From Torymus aiolomorphi (taxonomy: Eukaryota; Arthropoda; Insecta; Hymenoptera; Torymidae), in the NCBI GenBank assembly GCA_036365515.1, contig CM070873.1, forward strand, positions 230,035,876 through 230,099,875: 64,000 nucleotides of DNA, given 5' to 3'. How positions within the stretch are numbered: position 1 is the first letter of the stretch; every line of letters starts with the position of its first letter. The notes under the pieces are model-generated. The model was not told the origin of the DNA and searched no databases. It saw only the letters and a list, made by a program, of their open reading frames with translations. Below are positions 25,523 to 36,804 of the stretch, piece by piece. Both the position numbers and the translations under genes were made by a program.

Positions 25523-28237
25523 TTATGTGGGTGGATCTATATGCAAAAAGTCTTTAGGTCTCTTGTATTTGTCTCTTGCGTCGGAGTCGTAGTTGCCTAG
25601 GTTTTTAATGATTTGATATTTTGATTCCGAAACTCTGTTGTAGAAGTTTTTGCCGGCTTCTTTGATGTAATCTTTAATGCACTCTACATTTAAATCTTTA
25701 TGAATTAGAGTGTTTTTAGTGTATCTAGGGGCGTTTAAAATAGTGCGGAGTGTTTTATTCTGTACCGTTTGTATTTTTTGGTAATTAGATTTGTTTGTGT
25801 TAGCCCCTATCGTCGAGGCGTAGGTTAAGATGGGTCTTATTATCATTTTGTAAATTATTACTCCGTTATTTATATTTAGTGCTGAGTGATTATTTAAGAT
25901 CGGTTTGAGTTTCATTGTGGCTCCTATTGCTTTGTTACGCGTGTTATTAACGTGGGCTGTGTAACTTAATTTTTTATCAAGCATTACTCCTAGATATTTT
26001 ACTTTATTTTTCCATTCTATAGACTCGTTGTTTAGATTAGGCGGATCTAGATCCCGTGTTGGGTTTTTTTTACGCGAGAAAAGGATTGATTCTGATTTAG
26101 AAGCATTTATTTTTATGCGCCATAATGTTGTCCAGTTTTTTACTTTATTAAGGAATTCGTTTAATAGTTTTACTATTTTGAGATTGCTCCACGAGGTAGC
26201 CCACGCGGCCGTGTCATTTGCGTAAATTCCTATTTTTACTCCTTCAACGGTTGGAAGGTCATTGATGTAAATGATGAAAAGTATAGGACCGAGTAGACTG
26301 CCTTGTGGTATGCCTGCACGTATATTAAATTCTTTAGATTCTACGTCATTTAGTTTTACTTTAAATTTTCTATTTTTTAAATATGATGCTAGTAGGTGAA
26401 TTAAATTTTTATTTATTTTGGCTTCGATCAGCTTGCGGATTAGTCCGTTAATCCACACGCTGTCAAAAGCCTTCGCGACGTCCAGAAAAACCGCGCCTGT
26501 GTTTCTGTTGCAGTTAAAGTTTTTCGTGATGTCTTCTGTTAGTCTAAGTATGGCCTGTACTGTCGAGTGTCCATCTCTAAAGCCAAATTGTTCTGCTCGG
26601 AGTCGAAGTTTATCGTTTAGTTCGTCTTTAAGTCTGTCGATTATGATTGATTCGAAAATTTTGCTCATTGTATTTAGTAAACTTATGGGCCTGTAGCTGG
26701 TGGTCATGGTTAGATCTTTACCGGGTTTAGCAAACACTAAGATAGTTGCCTTTTTCCACTCCGTAGGGAAATAATTTAAATCGAAGCAAGCATTAAGAAT
26801 TTTCGTAATATAACTTATGGCGCTGGAGGGTAAATGTTTAAGCATGCAATTAGTGACTTTATCCGGTCCGGGGGCTTTATTGTTTTTAGTTCTTTTAATA
26901 TAGTTTTTGATTTCGAATGGTTTGGCTTTATATTTAGGATCCGTAATTTCCAGATGGTTTAAGTACGAGGAAACCATGCGGTCTGTTTCTGTGGTGAAGA
27001 GCTTTGCTTCTTCGGATTCGTTTTTATGCGGGGTAAATGTATTAGCGAAGTGCGTTCCAAATGCGTTAGCTTTGTCTTCTGGAGAAAAATATTTAATTTC
27101 ATTATTTTCGTTTTTAAGAGCTGGAATATTTGTTTGTTTAAGCGTTAGACCTTTTGTCATTCTCCAGAGGCTGTTATCTTTAATATTTAATTTTTTAACT
27201 GTGTTATTCCACGTGTTACATTTAAATTCTTTAATCATTTTATCGATTTTTTTCCGTTGGTGATTTATTTCTAGTTTTAGTAGGGGATTTGGCCTGACAT
27301 GGTTCTCTCGTATGTTTTTATTTCTGGAGTTAATTAAATCAAGTATTGTTTGTGGCAGAGGGGGTTCACCGGTTTTATTTTCATTTTTAGGTACTGCTAT
27401 TTCTAATGCTTCCGAGATTGAGTTAGTTAAATTTAAGATTGCAAGATTTATATTATCGATTGAATTTAAGTCGTTTTGGCGCTCTTTAATCGCGTTATCT
27501 ATATGATTTTGAAATGAATTCCAATTTGGTTTTGCTAAGTTATATTTAGGATGGTTAGTGGTGAATTTAGCGCTCAAGTTAACTATGATTTCTATGGGGT
27601 AGTGATCTGAGTCTAACTCGTGAATTGTGTTTACATCCGAAGTAAAATAGAGATTTTTTGAGATCATGAAATCTATTATGTCCGGTTTTATTCTTTTGTT
27701 AAATGGATAGTGCGTGAATTCCGGGGGTGCATGAACTGAAAGGTTATTTTTAAAACAGAAATTATTAATGTTTTTGCCAAGTGTGTTAATAGATCTACTA
27801 CCCCATATGGTGTGTTTTGCATTGTAATCTCCTGCTGCAATAACAACCGGGGCTATTTTAAAGATTTTAGTGTAGTCGGCTTTATGGAATTTTACGCTAG
27901 GGGAGTTATATGTGGATATTATCGCGACTTCTTGGCCTCGCGTTTTAATTTTTATAGCCGTGGCTTCTAGTTTTTCGAGATCAATCGGAATTACGTAGTG
28001 GCTGATGTTATTTTTAACGAGAATAGCCGTGCCTCTGTTAGTGTTGTTTTTATATGTTTTATAATTTTTTATGTTGAAATTTTGTTTATCTTTAATTAAG
28101 GTTTCACTTATTAGGCAAATGTCTATTTTGTTATTTATTAAGAGGGATTCTAATTCAAGTCTTTTGGCATATAATCCACCACACGCGTTCCATGCGTAGA
28201 TTTTTAATTGTTTATTTTCCTGCTCCATTGCTGACAT
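25523..28237 (-). CDS. LINE ORF2: APE endonuclease and reverse transcriptase (904 aa)
   Basis: Full-length ORF2 from ATG. The endonuclease (about residues 10-225) shows WNACGG, CLISET, AAGDYNAKH and LDSDHYPIE. The RT (about 440-750) shows NNKAPGPDK, SYRPISLLNTMSKIFES, EQFGFRDGHST, FLDVAKAFDSVW, GIPQGSLLGPILFIIYINDL and then YANDTAAW where YADDT is expected. Replacement of the first catalytic aspartate by asparagine (AAT) should abolish polymerisation. VKYLGVMLDKKLSY and a C-terminal HIDPP follow. It stops at TAA (25523-25525). The family mechanism is target-primed reverse transcription in the nucleus. The remainder of the frame is intact. Confidence 0.92.
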   Translation of the reverse strand: MSAMEQENKQLKIYAWNACGGLYAKRLELESLLINNKIDICLISETLIKDKQNFNIKNYKTYKNNTNRGTAILVKNNISHYVIPIDLEKLEATAIKIKTRGQEVAIISTYNSPSVKFHKADYTKIFKIAPVVIAAGDYNAKHTIWGSRSINTLGKNINNFCFKNNLSVHAPPEFTHYPFNKRIKPDIIDFMISKNLYFTSDVNTIHELDSDHYPIEIIVNLSAKFTTNHPKYNLAKPNWNSFQNHIDNAIKERQNDLNSIDNINLAILNLTNSISEALEIAVPKNENKTGEPPLPQTILDLINSRNKNIRENHVRPNPLLKLEINHQRKKIDKMIKEFKCNTWNNTVKKLNIKDNSLWRMTKGLTLKQTNIPALKNENNEIKYFSPEDKANAFGTHFANTFTPHKNESEEAKLFTTETDRMVSSYLNHLEITDPKYKAKPFEIKNYIKRTKNNKAPGPDKVTNCMLKHLPSSAISYITKILNACFDLNYFPTEWKKATILVFAKPGKDLTMTTSYRPISLLNTMSKIFESIIIDRLKDELNDKLRLRAEQFGFRDGHSTVQAILRLTEDITKNFNCNRNTGAVFLDVAKAFDSVWINGLIRKLIEAKINKNLIHLLASYLKNRKFKVKLNDVESKEFNIRAGIPQGSLLGPILFIIYINDLPTVEGVKIGIYANDTAAWATSWSNLKIVKLLNEFLNKVKNWTTLWRIKINASKSESILFSRKKNPTRDLDPPNLNNESIEWKNKVKYLGVMLDKKLSYTAHVNNTRNKAIGATMKLKPILNNHSALNINNGVIIYKMIIRPILTYASTIGANTNKSNYQKIQTVQNKTLRTILNAPRYTKNTLIHKDLNVECIKDYIKEAGKNFYNRVSESKYQIIKNLGNYDSDARDKYKRPKDFLHIDPPT

Positions 28238-29279
28238 TAAGGGCTGTAGAGAAAAGTTGTTTTATTAGATTAGCTGTTTGAATTGTTGCATCTTTAAGTG
28301 TGAGTGTACTTGTTGTAATTTGAAGCGTTAACTCGATTGCCTCGTTTATAATGTTCATTAGGTTTTCGGCGTCTTTAGATTGTATTTTATCATTATTATT
28401 TATCATGTTTGTTTGTGTGTGTGTCCAAGCTGGACTTGCGTTTTGTTTATTAATAAGTCGCGGGAAGTTACGTTCATAGTTAGTGTTGGCGTTGTAATTA
28501 TGTTGTTGTGTTTGTTGTTGTTTTTGTGGCGGTTGTTGTCTGGGCGCATGAATTTTTACCTGTTGTGTAGGTTTAGCGTTTGTTTGTTTTTGTGACCTGA
28601 TTTTGATTAGGTCGTGTTGTCTTTTATATCTTGGGCATCCCTGGTAGTTTGCCGTGTGGTTTCCTCCACAGTTAGCGCATTTTAGGTTGTTTGTTTTATC
28701 CGAGAAATCTAATTTGCATTCAGTTGATTTGTGGATTTCTCCACATTTAACGCATTTGGGAAGCATGTGGCAGAATTTAGATACGTGATTAAATTCCTGG
28801 CAGTTGAAGCATTGCACAGGTTTGTTAGGTTTGTTGTACTTTTCAAGTTTTATTTTAAAATAATTAATCGATTTTACCTCGTTCAAAAGCTTTAGGTTTT
28901 CATCATTAGTTATGGTTAATAAGAAAAGAGGGAGCGGCGTGGCTGTTCTTCCACTTCCTCTTTTCATCTGTGCAACGCCCTCAATCTTCAGTCCTAATTC
29001 AATCAATTCTTTCTTGATTTCATCCGTTTCTGTGTACGAGGGGAGGCCTCTTATCACAATTTTCGGAGGGGGGGTGGAATCAGCAGGTCGTCTCAGGGAG
29101 AATTGAAAATTTGCTTCCTCAAGACCCTTGAGTAACAACCGATAGTCGTCAAGTGTACTAACCCCAACTGACATGTGGGTGGTGTCAATAGTTTGAACCA
29201 TCGGTGGAAACTTAAGTTTCCTGAGAATAACTTTAAGCATCTTGTAGGGGAAGTTTAATTCGTCCACTTTGACTGTCAC
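28212..29279 (-). CDS. LINE gag (ORF1), C-terminal part with three CCHC knuckles
   Basis: A 355-codon frame without its own ATG at the boundary. It contains PPPKIVIRGLPSYTETDEIK, typical of the RNA-binding core of Jockey gag. Zinc knuckles follow: CFNCQEFNHVSKFC, CVKCGEIHKSTEC and CANCGGNHTANYQGC, and then a Gln-rich tail. The gag protein coats the element RNA in a ribonucleoprotein. The frame ends at 28212 and overlaps the start of ORF2 by 26 bases, the normal compact arrangement for the group. Confidence 0.85.
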   Translation of the reverse strand: MTVKVDELNFPYKMLKVILRKLKFPPMVQTIDTTHMSVGVSTLDDYRLLLKGLEEANFQFSLRRPADSTPPPKIVIRGLPSYTETDEIKKELIELGLKIEGVAQMKRGSGRTATPLPLFLLTITNDENLKLLNEVKSINYFKIKLEKYNKPNKPVQCFNCQEFNHVSKFCHMLPKCVKCGEIHKSTECKLDFSDKTNNLKCANCGGNHTANYQGCPRYKRQHDLIKIRSQKQTNAKPTQQVKIHAPRQQPPQKQQQTQQHNYNANTNYERNFPRLINKQNASPAWTHTQTNMINNNDKIQSKDAENLMNIINEAIELTLQITTSTLTLKDATIQTANLIKQLFSTALNVSNGAGK

Positions 29280-29641
29280 TGGTTTGATGTTTTGTTTTTA
29301 GGTTTAGGGTCTGTCACGTTGTTTGTCTGTGTGTCGTTTGTATTTAGGCACCCGGTTGGTACCGTTTTTTCTGTATTGTCATTGGCAAGCGCCTCAAAGT
29401 AATTTTTAGTTTTATTAGAAAGGGTCACGTTAGATGGTTGTGTGTTGATCTTACTAGTGCTGGTTTTGGTGCTGCTGCTGGCCCTTGTTGAGGTCCTGGC
29501 CTTTGTCGAGGTCCTGGCCTTCTTCCTCTTGGTCGATGATACGACGCTGAATCCATCATCACTATTATCGGGGTTCACTCGCTTAGGGTGGTGTGGCGTT
29601 GAACCATCCGACTGGTCCATTTTGTCCGATGTGCGTGACAT
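29276..29641 (-). CDS. LINE gag (ORF1), N-terminal part
   Basis: A frame of 121 codons from ATG. The product is Ser/Thr/Lys-rich and disordered, as is usual for the N-terminus of Jockey gag, with repeated KARTST-like units at residues 41-60. It ends at TGA (29276-29278). The rest of gag follows in the -1 frame. The two frames overlap by about seven codons in an A-rich stretch, so a one-base insertion in an A run is the simplest cause. Confidence 0.75.
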   Translation of the reverse strand: MSRTSDKMDQSDGSTPHHPKRVNPDNSDDGFSVVSSTKRKKARTSTKARTSTRASSSTKTSTSKINTQPSNVTLSNKTKNYFEALANDNTEKTVPTGCLNTNDTQTNNVTDPKPKNKTSNQ

Positions 29642-30165
29642 GGTGACCTTGGAGGTTACCTCTCCTAGGTCCGCTCTCTGGTGGCTGATGTTGTTGTCGA
29701 ACTTGTAGTTTGGAAGGATGCGGTGAATAACACAATACTGTGTTCAGCCGTGTGATTGCCCTTAGAAGGGCAGGTGATCAAATTGATTCTCTGATGCACT
29801 ATCACAATCACTATCACTCACTGATGAAAACTATCGCGATACTACGATGCTCACTGCGATCTTGACGCGACGACTGTCAGAGACAGACCTCATCTCAATC
29901 GGCTCAGTCATCTAAAAAAAAAAAAACTTTATTATACTCTGAATCTCCTATATATGTATACCCTCGGACTGGCTTAATTGATTGAGGAATTGCGACGAAG
30001 AGGAGACACGGCGCCTAGCGGCGATGCGCGAACTAGACTCGTGCCGGCGGCGTGCGAGTCGCGGGTGATTCAAACGCAGTTCGGCGGCATATTTGAATTC
30101 TTGAATACGCAAACTCACAAAACGTTCACATATGAACATTCAACATTTTTTTGAACATTTTTTTG
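29642..30165 (-). promoter_or_regulatory. LINE 5' UTR, presumed internal promoter
   Basis: The sequence upstream of the gag ATG contains the palindrome gttcatatgtgaac near the element start. The first ~220 bases are shared with the short derivative. Jockey-type elements carry an internal promoter here; no specific motif was verified. Confidence 0.5.
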
Positions 30166-30226
30166 TCTCGAAAATGTTTTTCACCGTTACAAAGCTTCCT
30201 CTATGAGGAAGCAAAAATCGGTTTAA

Positions 30227-30739
30227 GGTGGCTCCGTCGTGCTGGGCCGTATCTATGACGGGCCCCGGGGGGCACCAATATTTTTTTTTGTCAAATGACC
30301 AGTAAATTTTTATTTATAGTAGTACAATATCATGTACCGTATATGTGGACTTATTATATGTTATGATACATAAAAATAACCACAATACATGCGATATATA
30401 TGGGTGTAAAAAGCACGATTTGCGGTTTTTATGAAATTAAATTTAAATTTTGCTGGTGACTTGATATTTTCTTCACAGAAAAAGATTTTGTAGCTCAAAT
30501 GCTATACTCTCTAGGTAGTTTTATGAACAAATTATCGATTTTCATGAAATGACGAGGAAAAATGCTTTTCTCTCCATAAGAGCCTATGTTAAAAATTGAA
30601 TTTTCACAAATTTTTTTCTCGGTATTTCACCTGGTAACCCTACTTGAGAAAAATACCAAAAAAAAGTCAAAATTCGTACTTTTAGTAGGTATTTTTCTTT
30701 TGTCTTATTTATCGACTTCGTTAATTCGACGGAGCCACC
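30227..30739. mobile_element. 513-bp MITE with TTAA target duplication
   Basis: The termini GGTGGCTCCGTCG and CGACGGAGCCACC are exact inverses, flanked by TTAA on both sides (30223-30226, 30740-30743). Removing it gives ggtttaatcatgtt, which is exactly the sequence found at the homologous place in dispersed repeat copy A (about 11848). TTAA targeting is the habit of piggyBac-type transposases, but the ends do not begin with CCC, so the superfamily is uncertain. There is no transposase ORF. Confidence 0.85.
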
Positions 30740-30743
30740 TTAA

Positions 30744-31200
30744 TCATGTTAAAATTTTGTGGAAATGTTGAGTTTATAAATTTATTGTATAAGTCCTTTA
30801 GGTAAAAGAATTGTTTCATGATTTTTCGAGATATTTAAGGTTAAAACTTTATTATGTTTTTTTGATAATCGTAATTTCTAAATGACGACTCTATGTATAA
30901 GCTTGACATTTATAGACTATTTTGTTTGCGATATAGGCAATATCTGTGTAAAATTTGATCAAGATTGTATGGTTACTTTTTGAGATATTTGATATTTAAG
31001 ATTATAGTATTTCTGAAAATGACTTTCTTTGTTGCACAATAACTAGAGTACAATTTTTAATTTCTTTGAAATTTTGTATTTATTATATGAGTTCTTATGG
31101 TAATAAAAGAATTCGTTTATGAATTTCAGAGATATTTTAGGTTAAAACTGTTTTAGCCCTCTTTTCAAATCGTAATTTTTCGGGAACTGCTTTATGTACA
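30744..31200 (+). repeat. Dispersed AT-rich repeat family, copy B
   Basis: It aligns by eye with 11500-11990 (copy A). It is bounded on the left by the TTAA MITE and on the right by the TACA MITE, both of which inserted into it. Sequence to about 31440 after the second MITE may still belong to it. Confidence 0.6.
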
Positions 31201-31355
31201 CTGCCGCCGTAAGCAAGAAGGTCTGTAACTTCAAAATTTCACTTTTACCGCAATTTCGATATAAAGCCTGAAAGCATGTCGTTTTCTGTTAAATGAACGA
31301 TTTTTATGAAGGTAAATTTTTTTGGAGTTACAGACCTTCCTGCTTAAGGCGGCAG
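31201..31355. mobile_element. 155-bp MITE with 30-bp inverted ends and TACA duplication
   Basis: CTGCCGCCGTAAGCAAGAAG at the left is mirrored at the right with two mismatches over 30 bases. TACA flanks it at 31197-31200 and 31356-31359. It has no coding capacity. Confidence 0.82.
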
Positions 31356-31439
31356 TACACAGAGAGAACAAACTTGGATTTATTGCATGATTATTTGTCA
31401 ATGCTCTTATAGTACGTTGATTCATGGTAGTAAACTATT

Positions 31440-33600
31440 TATTGAAGTAATAAAAGTATAGTTATGTAGTATAGAAAAAAATTAAAGTTCTAGAGTAATT
31501 TATACTTGAGTTCAATGTTTTATAATAGCAATGAGGTTAAGTATATGTTACTAGAAAATGGAAATGATGCGCGATACGCACGCGTGTTGTTTATTTGCTT
31601 TTTCTAATTTAATAAGTTATTAGGTCCATTATTTAAAAATATTGCAACGAGGTATAATGAAGGTAGATTAAAATTATAAAAGCAGATAAGATTATGAAAA
31701 TAAACAATTTATATTTATACGAGTAAAGAAATTGATATTTTTTTGTATAAAAATCGTATTTTTTATATATTTATAAGACTGAAGATTGTAGGGAGCTGCA
31801 AGAAGATAGTTCATAAAAAATTATACAAAAAGAACAGTATATTTGTTTATTTATTATTAATTAAGTATTGCAAAAAGCAAAAATAAAAAAACGAAGCCTG
31901 TTCAAACTCTTGATTTTTTAGGTATATTAGCTTATTTAGATTTGGTTTTATAGTCCATAAAATATTCCTTGAATCCAGCACGCAGTGAAAAGTTAATAAT
32001 AAAATAAAATAATTAGAAATCTAAGGGTGTTTATTTTCTGAAATTTGGTAATGTTAATTATTTTGTTCCTACTAAGGTGCTGAGAAAAATCTAGAGTGTG
32101 ATCAGGCTCAATTATTTTATTACAGTTTTTTACAACATTTAATTAACAATAAATAAACTCATAATCCTGTTAATATTTATAACTTTTTCATTTTATTCCT
32201 TATGTGTCTCTGAATACGTAAACAAGTTTTTCGAAATTTATTTTGTTTAGATTAAAGTTTATAAATATGGTCCAAATCACTCAACTGTCCAACTTCCTGC
32301 TGGTATCGCCTGCTAACTTCAATTTCATGTAAATCAATTTATAGTATTATGTTATCAATCATCATATACCTGTCCTCAAACCATTATTTCTTATTATGGA
32401 CATTATGAAAAAACAAATAGCATACGTCAGTTAATAGTTTATACCTAATTTTATTTGTGAAGACTGTTATGACATTAATTTTAAGATTTAACCAATTTTT
32501 TCGGAAGGCACTACAAGTGTTACAAGTATGTCAATGATAATACTACTATCTTAGCACCTAATCTATTCCTAGTTCAAGTAGCATACGTGAATTAATCATT
32601 TAACATCATTATGATTTTTTTACAATGTAATCATTGCTGTAAATTATCTTGTACATGCCAGAATCGTATGCAAATTGGCAAATCATAAAGTACATTGTTA
32701 AAGTACATTGTTTGACAGTAAAGACCGCTGATCGTTCCTTTACTGAAGTAAGAACAATGAAGAAGAAAAACAAAGGTGTTTATAAAAATAAAAAATCTAA
32801 AAGACAAAAATAAAAAAAGTAAAATACATACATATGTGTATACCCGTATATTACTTACGCACAAAGATAAACACCCTTATATTGACTGTTATATCATTGA
32901 CTATATATAAGCTTTGAGCGTGAAAAATTTGTTTGTGTGTTATCTCATTAGTAATCGCTATCCCAGGGCAAATACCCCGAATCTCACAAATACGTCTAGA
33001 TAGGTATTTACGTCCTCTATCACGACAAAAGAAAATTAAGAAAAAAAATAGGCTTTTTCGAGAAAAATGCATTTTTCTAAAAACTGCATTTTTCAGTAAA
33101 AAGTGCATAACTCGTGCATTTTTTATTCTTTTTTTAAATAACATAAAGAACGTGAAAGAGGGCTCAAACCTTAGTGAAATTATGTGTTACATGCTAAAAG
33201 CTTAAAAAACTGGTGAAGCAAAATTTATTGAAACAACATCTTAATAAAAATCAAAAGGAAACACTCGAGATGTATCACATTCGATTTTTTCAAATTCCTT
33301 CTTACTCTCCAGAAGTAAGTTTCTCAAAAAAAACACAAACTCTCAATCGCTCAACTACCACGAGGAACTCACAGCGCAGCACATCATCAAACGCAGGTCT
33401 CCCACACGTTATACATTTCCACGAAACGATTTTAATCAAGCGGCCGCAGGTATTTCAAGGACCCCCCTTAATTAGCGAACAACTTTCACCCGAACTGCTC
33501 AATACTTACTCACACACACTCGCGCGAGCGTAAACATTACTCCGTGTATACTGACGAGTTTGCGCGCACTATATGTATCGATCAAGAGCGCAATGAGCGA
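31440..33600. other. AT-rich intergenic DNA
   Basis: No gene or bounded element was recognised. A small nest of inverted tgcattttt/aaaaatgca words lies at 33068-33122. Confidence 0.35.
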
Positions 33601-33609
33601 AGAGAAAGA

Positions 33610-33960
33610 AAATATAAAAATAAAAGATAGCCATCGTCGTTGCCGCCGTCGCCGTATGGCGGACGCACGCAGGAAGAGAAGGGAGAGGAGGCAGAAGAGC
33701 GTATAAAGGGTCTACGATCGCTCCATATAATATCGATCGGCACGTGCACAGGGGAAAGGACGCAGCGAAGAAAGCGCGCTCTCCGCGGAGCGGGCTATTC
33801 CCAAGTTTAAGTGTTTATTGACGAAGAAAGAAGGCCGCTGTACCGCGGGCCCTGAGAAAATGAGTTGCGTATAAATGCAAAGGTGGTGATGATGATGATG
33901 ATCCGAACGAGGAGTAATTGTGTGGACGCTTACGGTGATGCAGAGTGTTGCGAATTTCGA
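33610..33960 (+). promoter_or_regulatory. GC-richer block with TATA-like site, possible distal promoter
   Basis: GTATAAAGG at 33701-33709 is followed 35-40 bases later by a CACGTG E-box (33742) and GC-rich sequence. It could start a 5' non-coding exon for the downstream plus-strand neprilysin gene, but no downstream splice donor is convincing. Low confidence. Confidence 0.2.
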
Positions 33961-34236
33961 TCGTATGTAATATAAGTAGTATATGCAGAAGGAGTTGTAA
34001 TTTTAATAGTTTTTATCATGCTGTATACATTTTATGTGGTCTTTTATTTCACCGACTGTTAAGAAAATCAATTTTGTTTGGAAGAAAGATGATGTTTTTT
34101 AATAACTTTGTTTGGCTGACCAAACTTTGAACTTTTATGATCGACTAAAATTTATGAATATATTTACGACCGTGTTTGTCAAGCTACTTTTTTCGTACTT
34201 AAGTTTTGTGTGAGACATATTTATAGATGATTTGCG

Positions 34237-34262
<26 letters not shown>
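34237..34262. repeat. (GA)n microsatellite
   Basis: About 26 bases of GA followed by GAGAAAG sequence. Confidence 0.9.
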
Positions 34263-34267
<5 letters not shown>

Positions 34268-36800
34268 AAGATGAAAAGAAAAAATAGAAGGTTATACGAA
34301 ACTCAGTCGTAAACCTTGTACTATTTCGTGAAAAAGTAGCACAAATTTCTTTTTTTCACAATTAGTTCATTTGCATTAGAAAAACAATTGCTTATTTTTA
34401 ATCAGCATTTATAGAATTTTTATGTCATTGATTGCTTTGGAAAATATTGAATACCTTCATTTAAAATTTTTATTGAACAGTGTATTTTGAATATTTCAAA
34501 ATTTTAAATATATCGAATACTGTGAATTTTATGTTCTGAAGTCTGAACTGAAAATGAGAATATTATAAAGGCATTGCAGAGCTGGGAAATCAATTTTTCT
34601 CTCTCATATTTAAATCGATTTAAAAGAGAATTTCAAAATATTCTAAAAGTAATATATTTTTTGTGGAGGAATAACTTTTCCATTCATAATAAAAAAATTG
34701 AAGATTAAATAGTAAATTCATATTGCGAAAATTTTCATATTTTAAAATATTCTTAAAATGTATTAAATTCGTGATCTGAAAAATATCGAATTCTAATAAC
34801 GCAATAAAATTGCATTCAAACATCGAAATGTGAATTTAAATTTAAATTCCGAACGAAATTAGAGCACACGTGAAACATCATGAATGCTTTTGGCAATTTA
34901 GTGAACCGCTTAATGTCATTTGCCGAATATTTGCTCTCTGAGCGTGATGAATATATCAGTTTATAATATAATTAGGATGAGCCATTAAGAGCTCACACTC
35001 AACCATCAATGCCATCGGATATATGACCGATCATCTATGTCAAATCAATCATACAGATATAATTAAAAAAAAGTAACGCGCATTTCCCATCTTTTTGATT
35101 ATTCAAATTATAACGACGACCAATTGAAAGTGGACGAACGAACAAGCGCGCAAATATTTGAATATCCCTTACCAAAGAAACTTGGACACGCCGCGTCTGT
35201 GTGTATTTAGTCAATAAAAGGAGTGAATGGCAGATTGGAATTAGAATCGGCTGCGCGGGGGTCGTTAACCTTTGCCTAGGGCAAAGAAGTGAGGGTGGAA
35301 CAGTAGAAAAGAGGGGGGGAGTTGAAATTTTCTCATTCGAGCGCGGGGCTACGAATCAGTTTGCGCTCTAGGGGCCGACTAGCCGTGGGATAGAGCAAGG
35401 TAACAAACGCGCACCCGAGAGGTAGAATCTACCATGTAAACGCGAGAATGATGTTTTCTGCTCGGCCAAGTTTGTGTTACACAGCTTGACGGATCGTGAA
35501 TGGCCCTCGTATATATTCCGGCTGGAATTGTATTTTAAAGGGAAGATTTAAGGCCATTTGGGGAAGGAATCTGTTGAGTAGAGATCAATAGCTTTGGATA
35601 TTGTTTTTGTAACTTTTTCAGTCAAGTTCCCGTTAGGAAATGAAAAATGATGTTTAAAAAAGGTGAAGCGGTGATGCTCACATTTCCGTAATTGATTGAA
35701 AATACAAAATTATAAACGATATTGAGCTTCAAATTAAAAGCTCTCATGATGAGTTTTAATTACTGGAATATTCGTTCTGCTGATTCCCAGTATCACAACG
35801 TTCATCATTTGTAAATTGCAATTTTTTAAATTAATTAAAAAGCATTGCGCGTTCCAGTTAAATTTGCTTTTGAACACGAGATTTAAAAAAGCTGTAACTC
35901 GATAAGCCATTAAAAAAATGTATATAAAGGGAAGATGTAAAATGTGACCTTTTTATTATCAGCAATTTCGAAATATTAAAATTCACCGTCCATACGGTCG
36001 TAAGTTCAGTTTTACCGTATTTACCATCACTTTTATTCTTCTCTACAAAAGGTACAATAACCAATCTACATTTTTCCAACCGAAATTTCTAAAATTTTAC
36101 GACAAGCTATATACATGAGAGCTCCGCCGCATTATTCGATAAAATGTTCGCGCCTTTTTGCGGGCGCAGAGAGACAGAGAGAAAGATAGCTTATGCAGAC
36201 CGCGCAAGTTCGCGCGCGATTTGAAAAATTGAAATTCACAACGTAAGAGCGAGCGCGCGCGGGCGCGCAAAAAGAATATTATCTCTACTTACTCGCGCAA
36301 AACAGCGCGTTCGTTTTCTTATGCGGCGCAAGCTACTCATGAAATATTCAAGGCTCGGATAATGCGCTTGCGCGTAGACCGGGATTCTTTAAGAATCGGT
36401 GAGCGGAAAGCCGAAAGAGAAAGGGATAGAGAACGATAGACAATTGAATAGCAGCTAGCCTGTGTGAAGGGTTACCGCGCATCGTTAGATCTCAATAATA
36501 AAACACTTTCGCGCTTCGTCGTAGGTCGAGTTACATAGAAACGACGAGTCATTATCGAATTTCCCGACGTGCAGAAAGTACTAATCATTGTTATTTTGTT
36601 TTCAAGATTAATCGTACAGGTACAAAAATTGAAAGCTTTTTCACTCGTTTCACTATACCTGCACGTCTAAATAACTTACAACACCTAATCTAATCCAAAA
36701 AGCATCACGTACACCCAACGACATACCTATATACACCCCAACTTTCACACATCACACATACAATACCCATCCACGTACAATACAACCACGCGCAGAGAGA
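34263..36800. other. Intergenic DNA upstream of neprilysin
   Basis: AT-rich at first. GC content rises at 35240-35480 and again at 36120-36550, with many CG-rich words. No coding sequence was seen. The rising GC content probably marks regulatory sequence in front of the neprilysin first exons. Confidence 0.35.
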
Positions 36801-36804
36801 CACA

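Larger units (their letters stand above)
24828..30165 (-). mobile_element. Nearly complete Jockey-like LINE
   Basis: A minus-strand non-LTR retrotransposon of about 5.3 kb. In transcription order it has a 5' UTR (about 30165-29642), a gag ORF split by a frameshift, an overlapping endonuclease/reverse-transcriptase ORF, a 3' UTR (25522-24850) and a (TTTC)n tail at about 24848-24828. The head is confirmed by comparison with the derivative at 15655-16620, which has the same first bases and the same tail. Only a gag frameshift and one RT substitution are obvious lesions, so it is a young but disabled copy. No clean target duplication was found. Confidence 0.85.

Noticed and set aside
33213..33533. 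106-codon frame before the TATA-like block
   Set aside because: Low-complexity Ser/Thr-rich content with no homology or splice context; left as intergenic.
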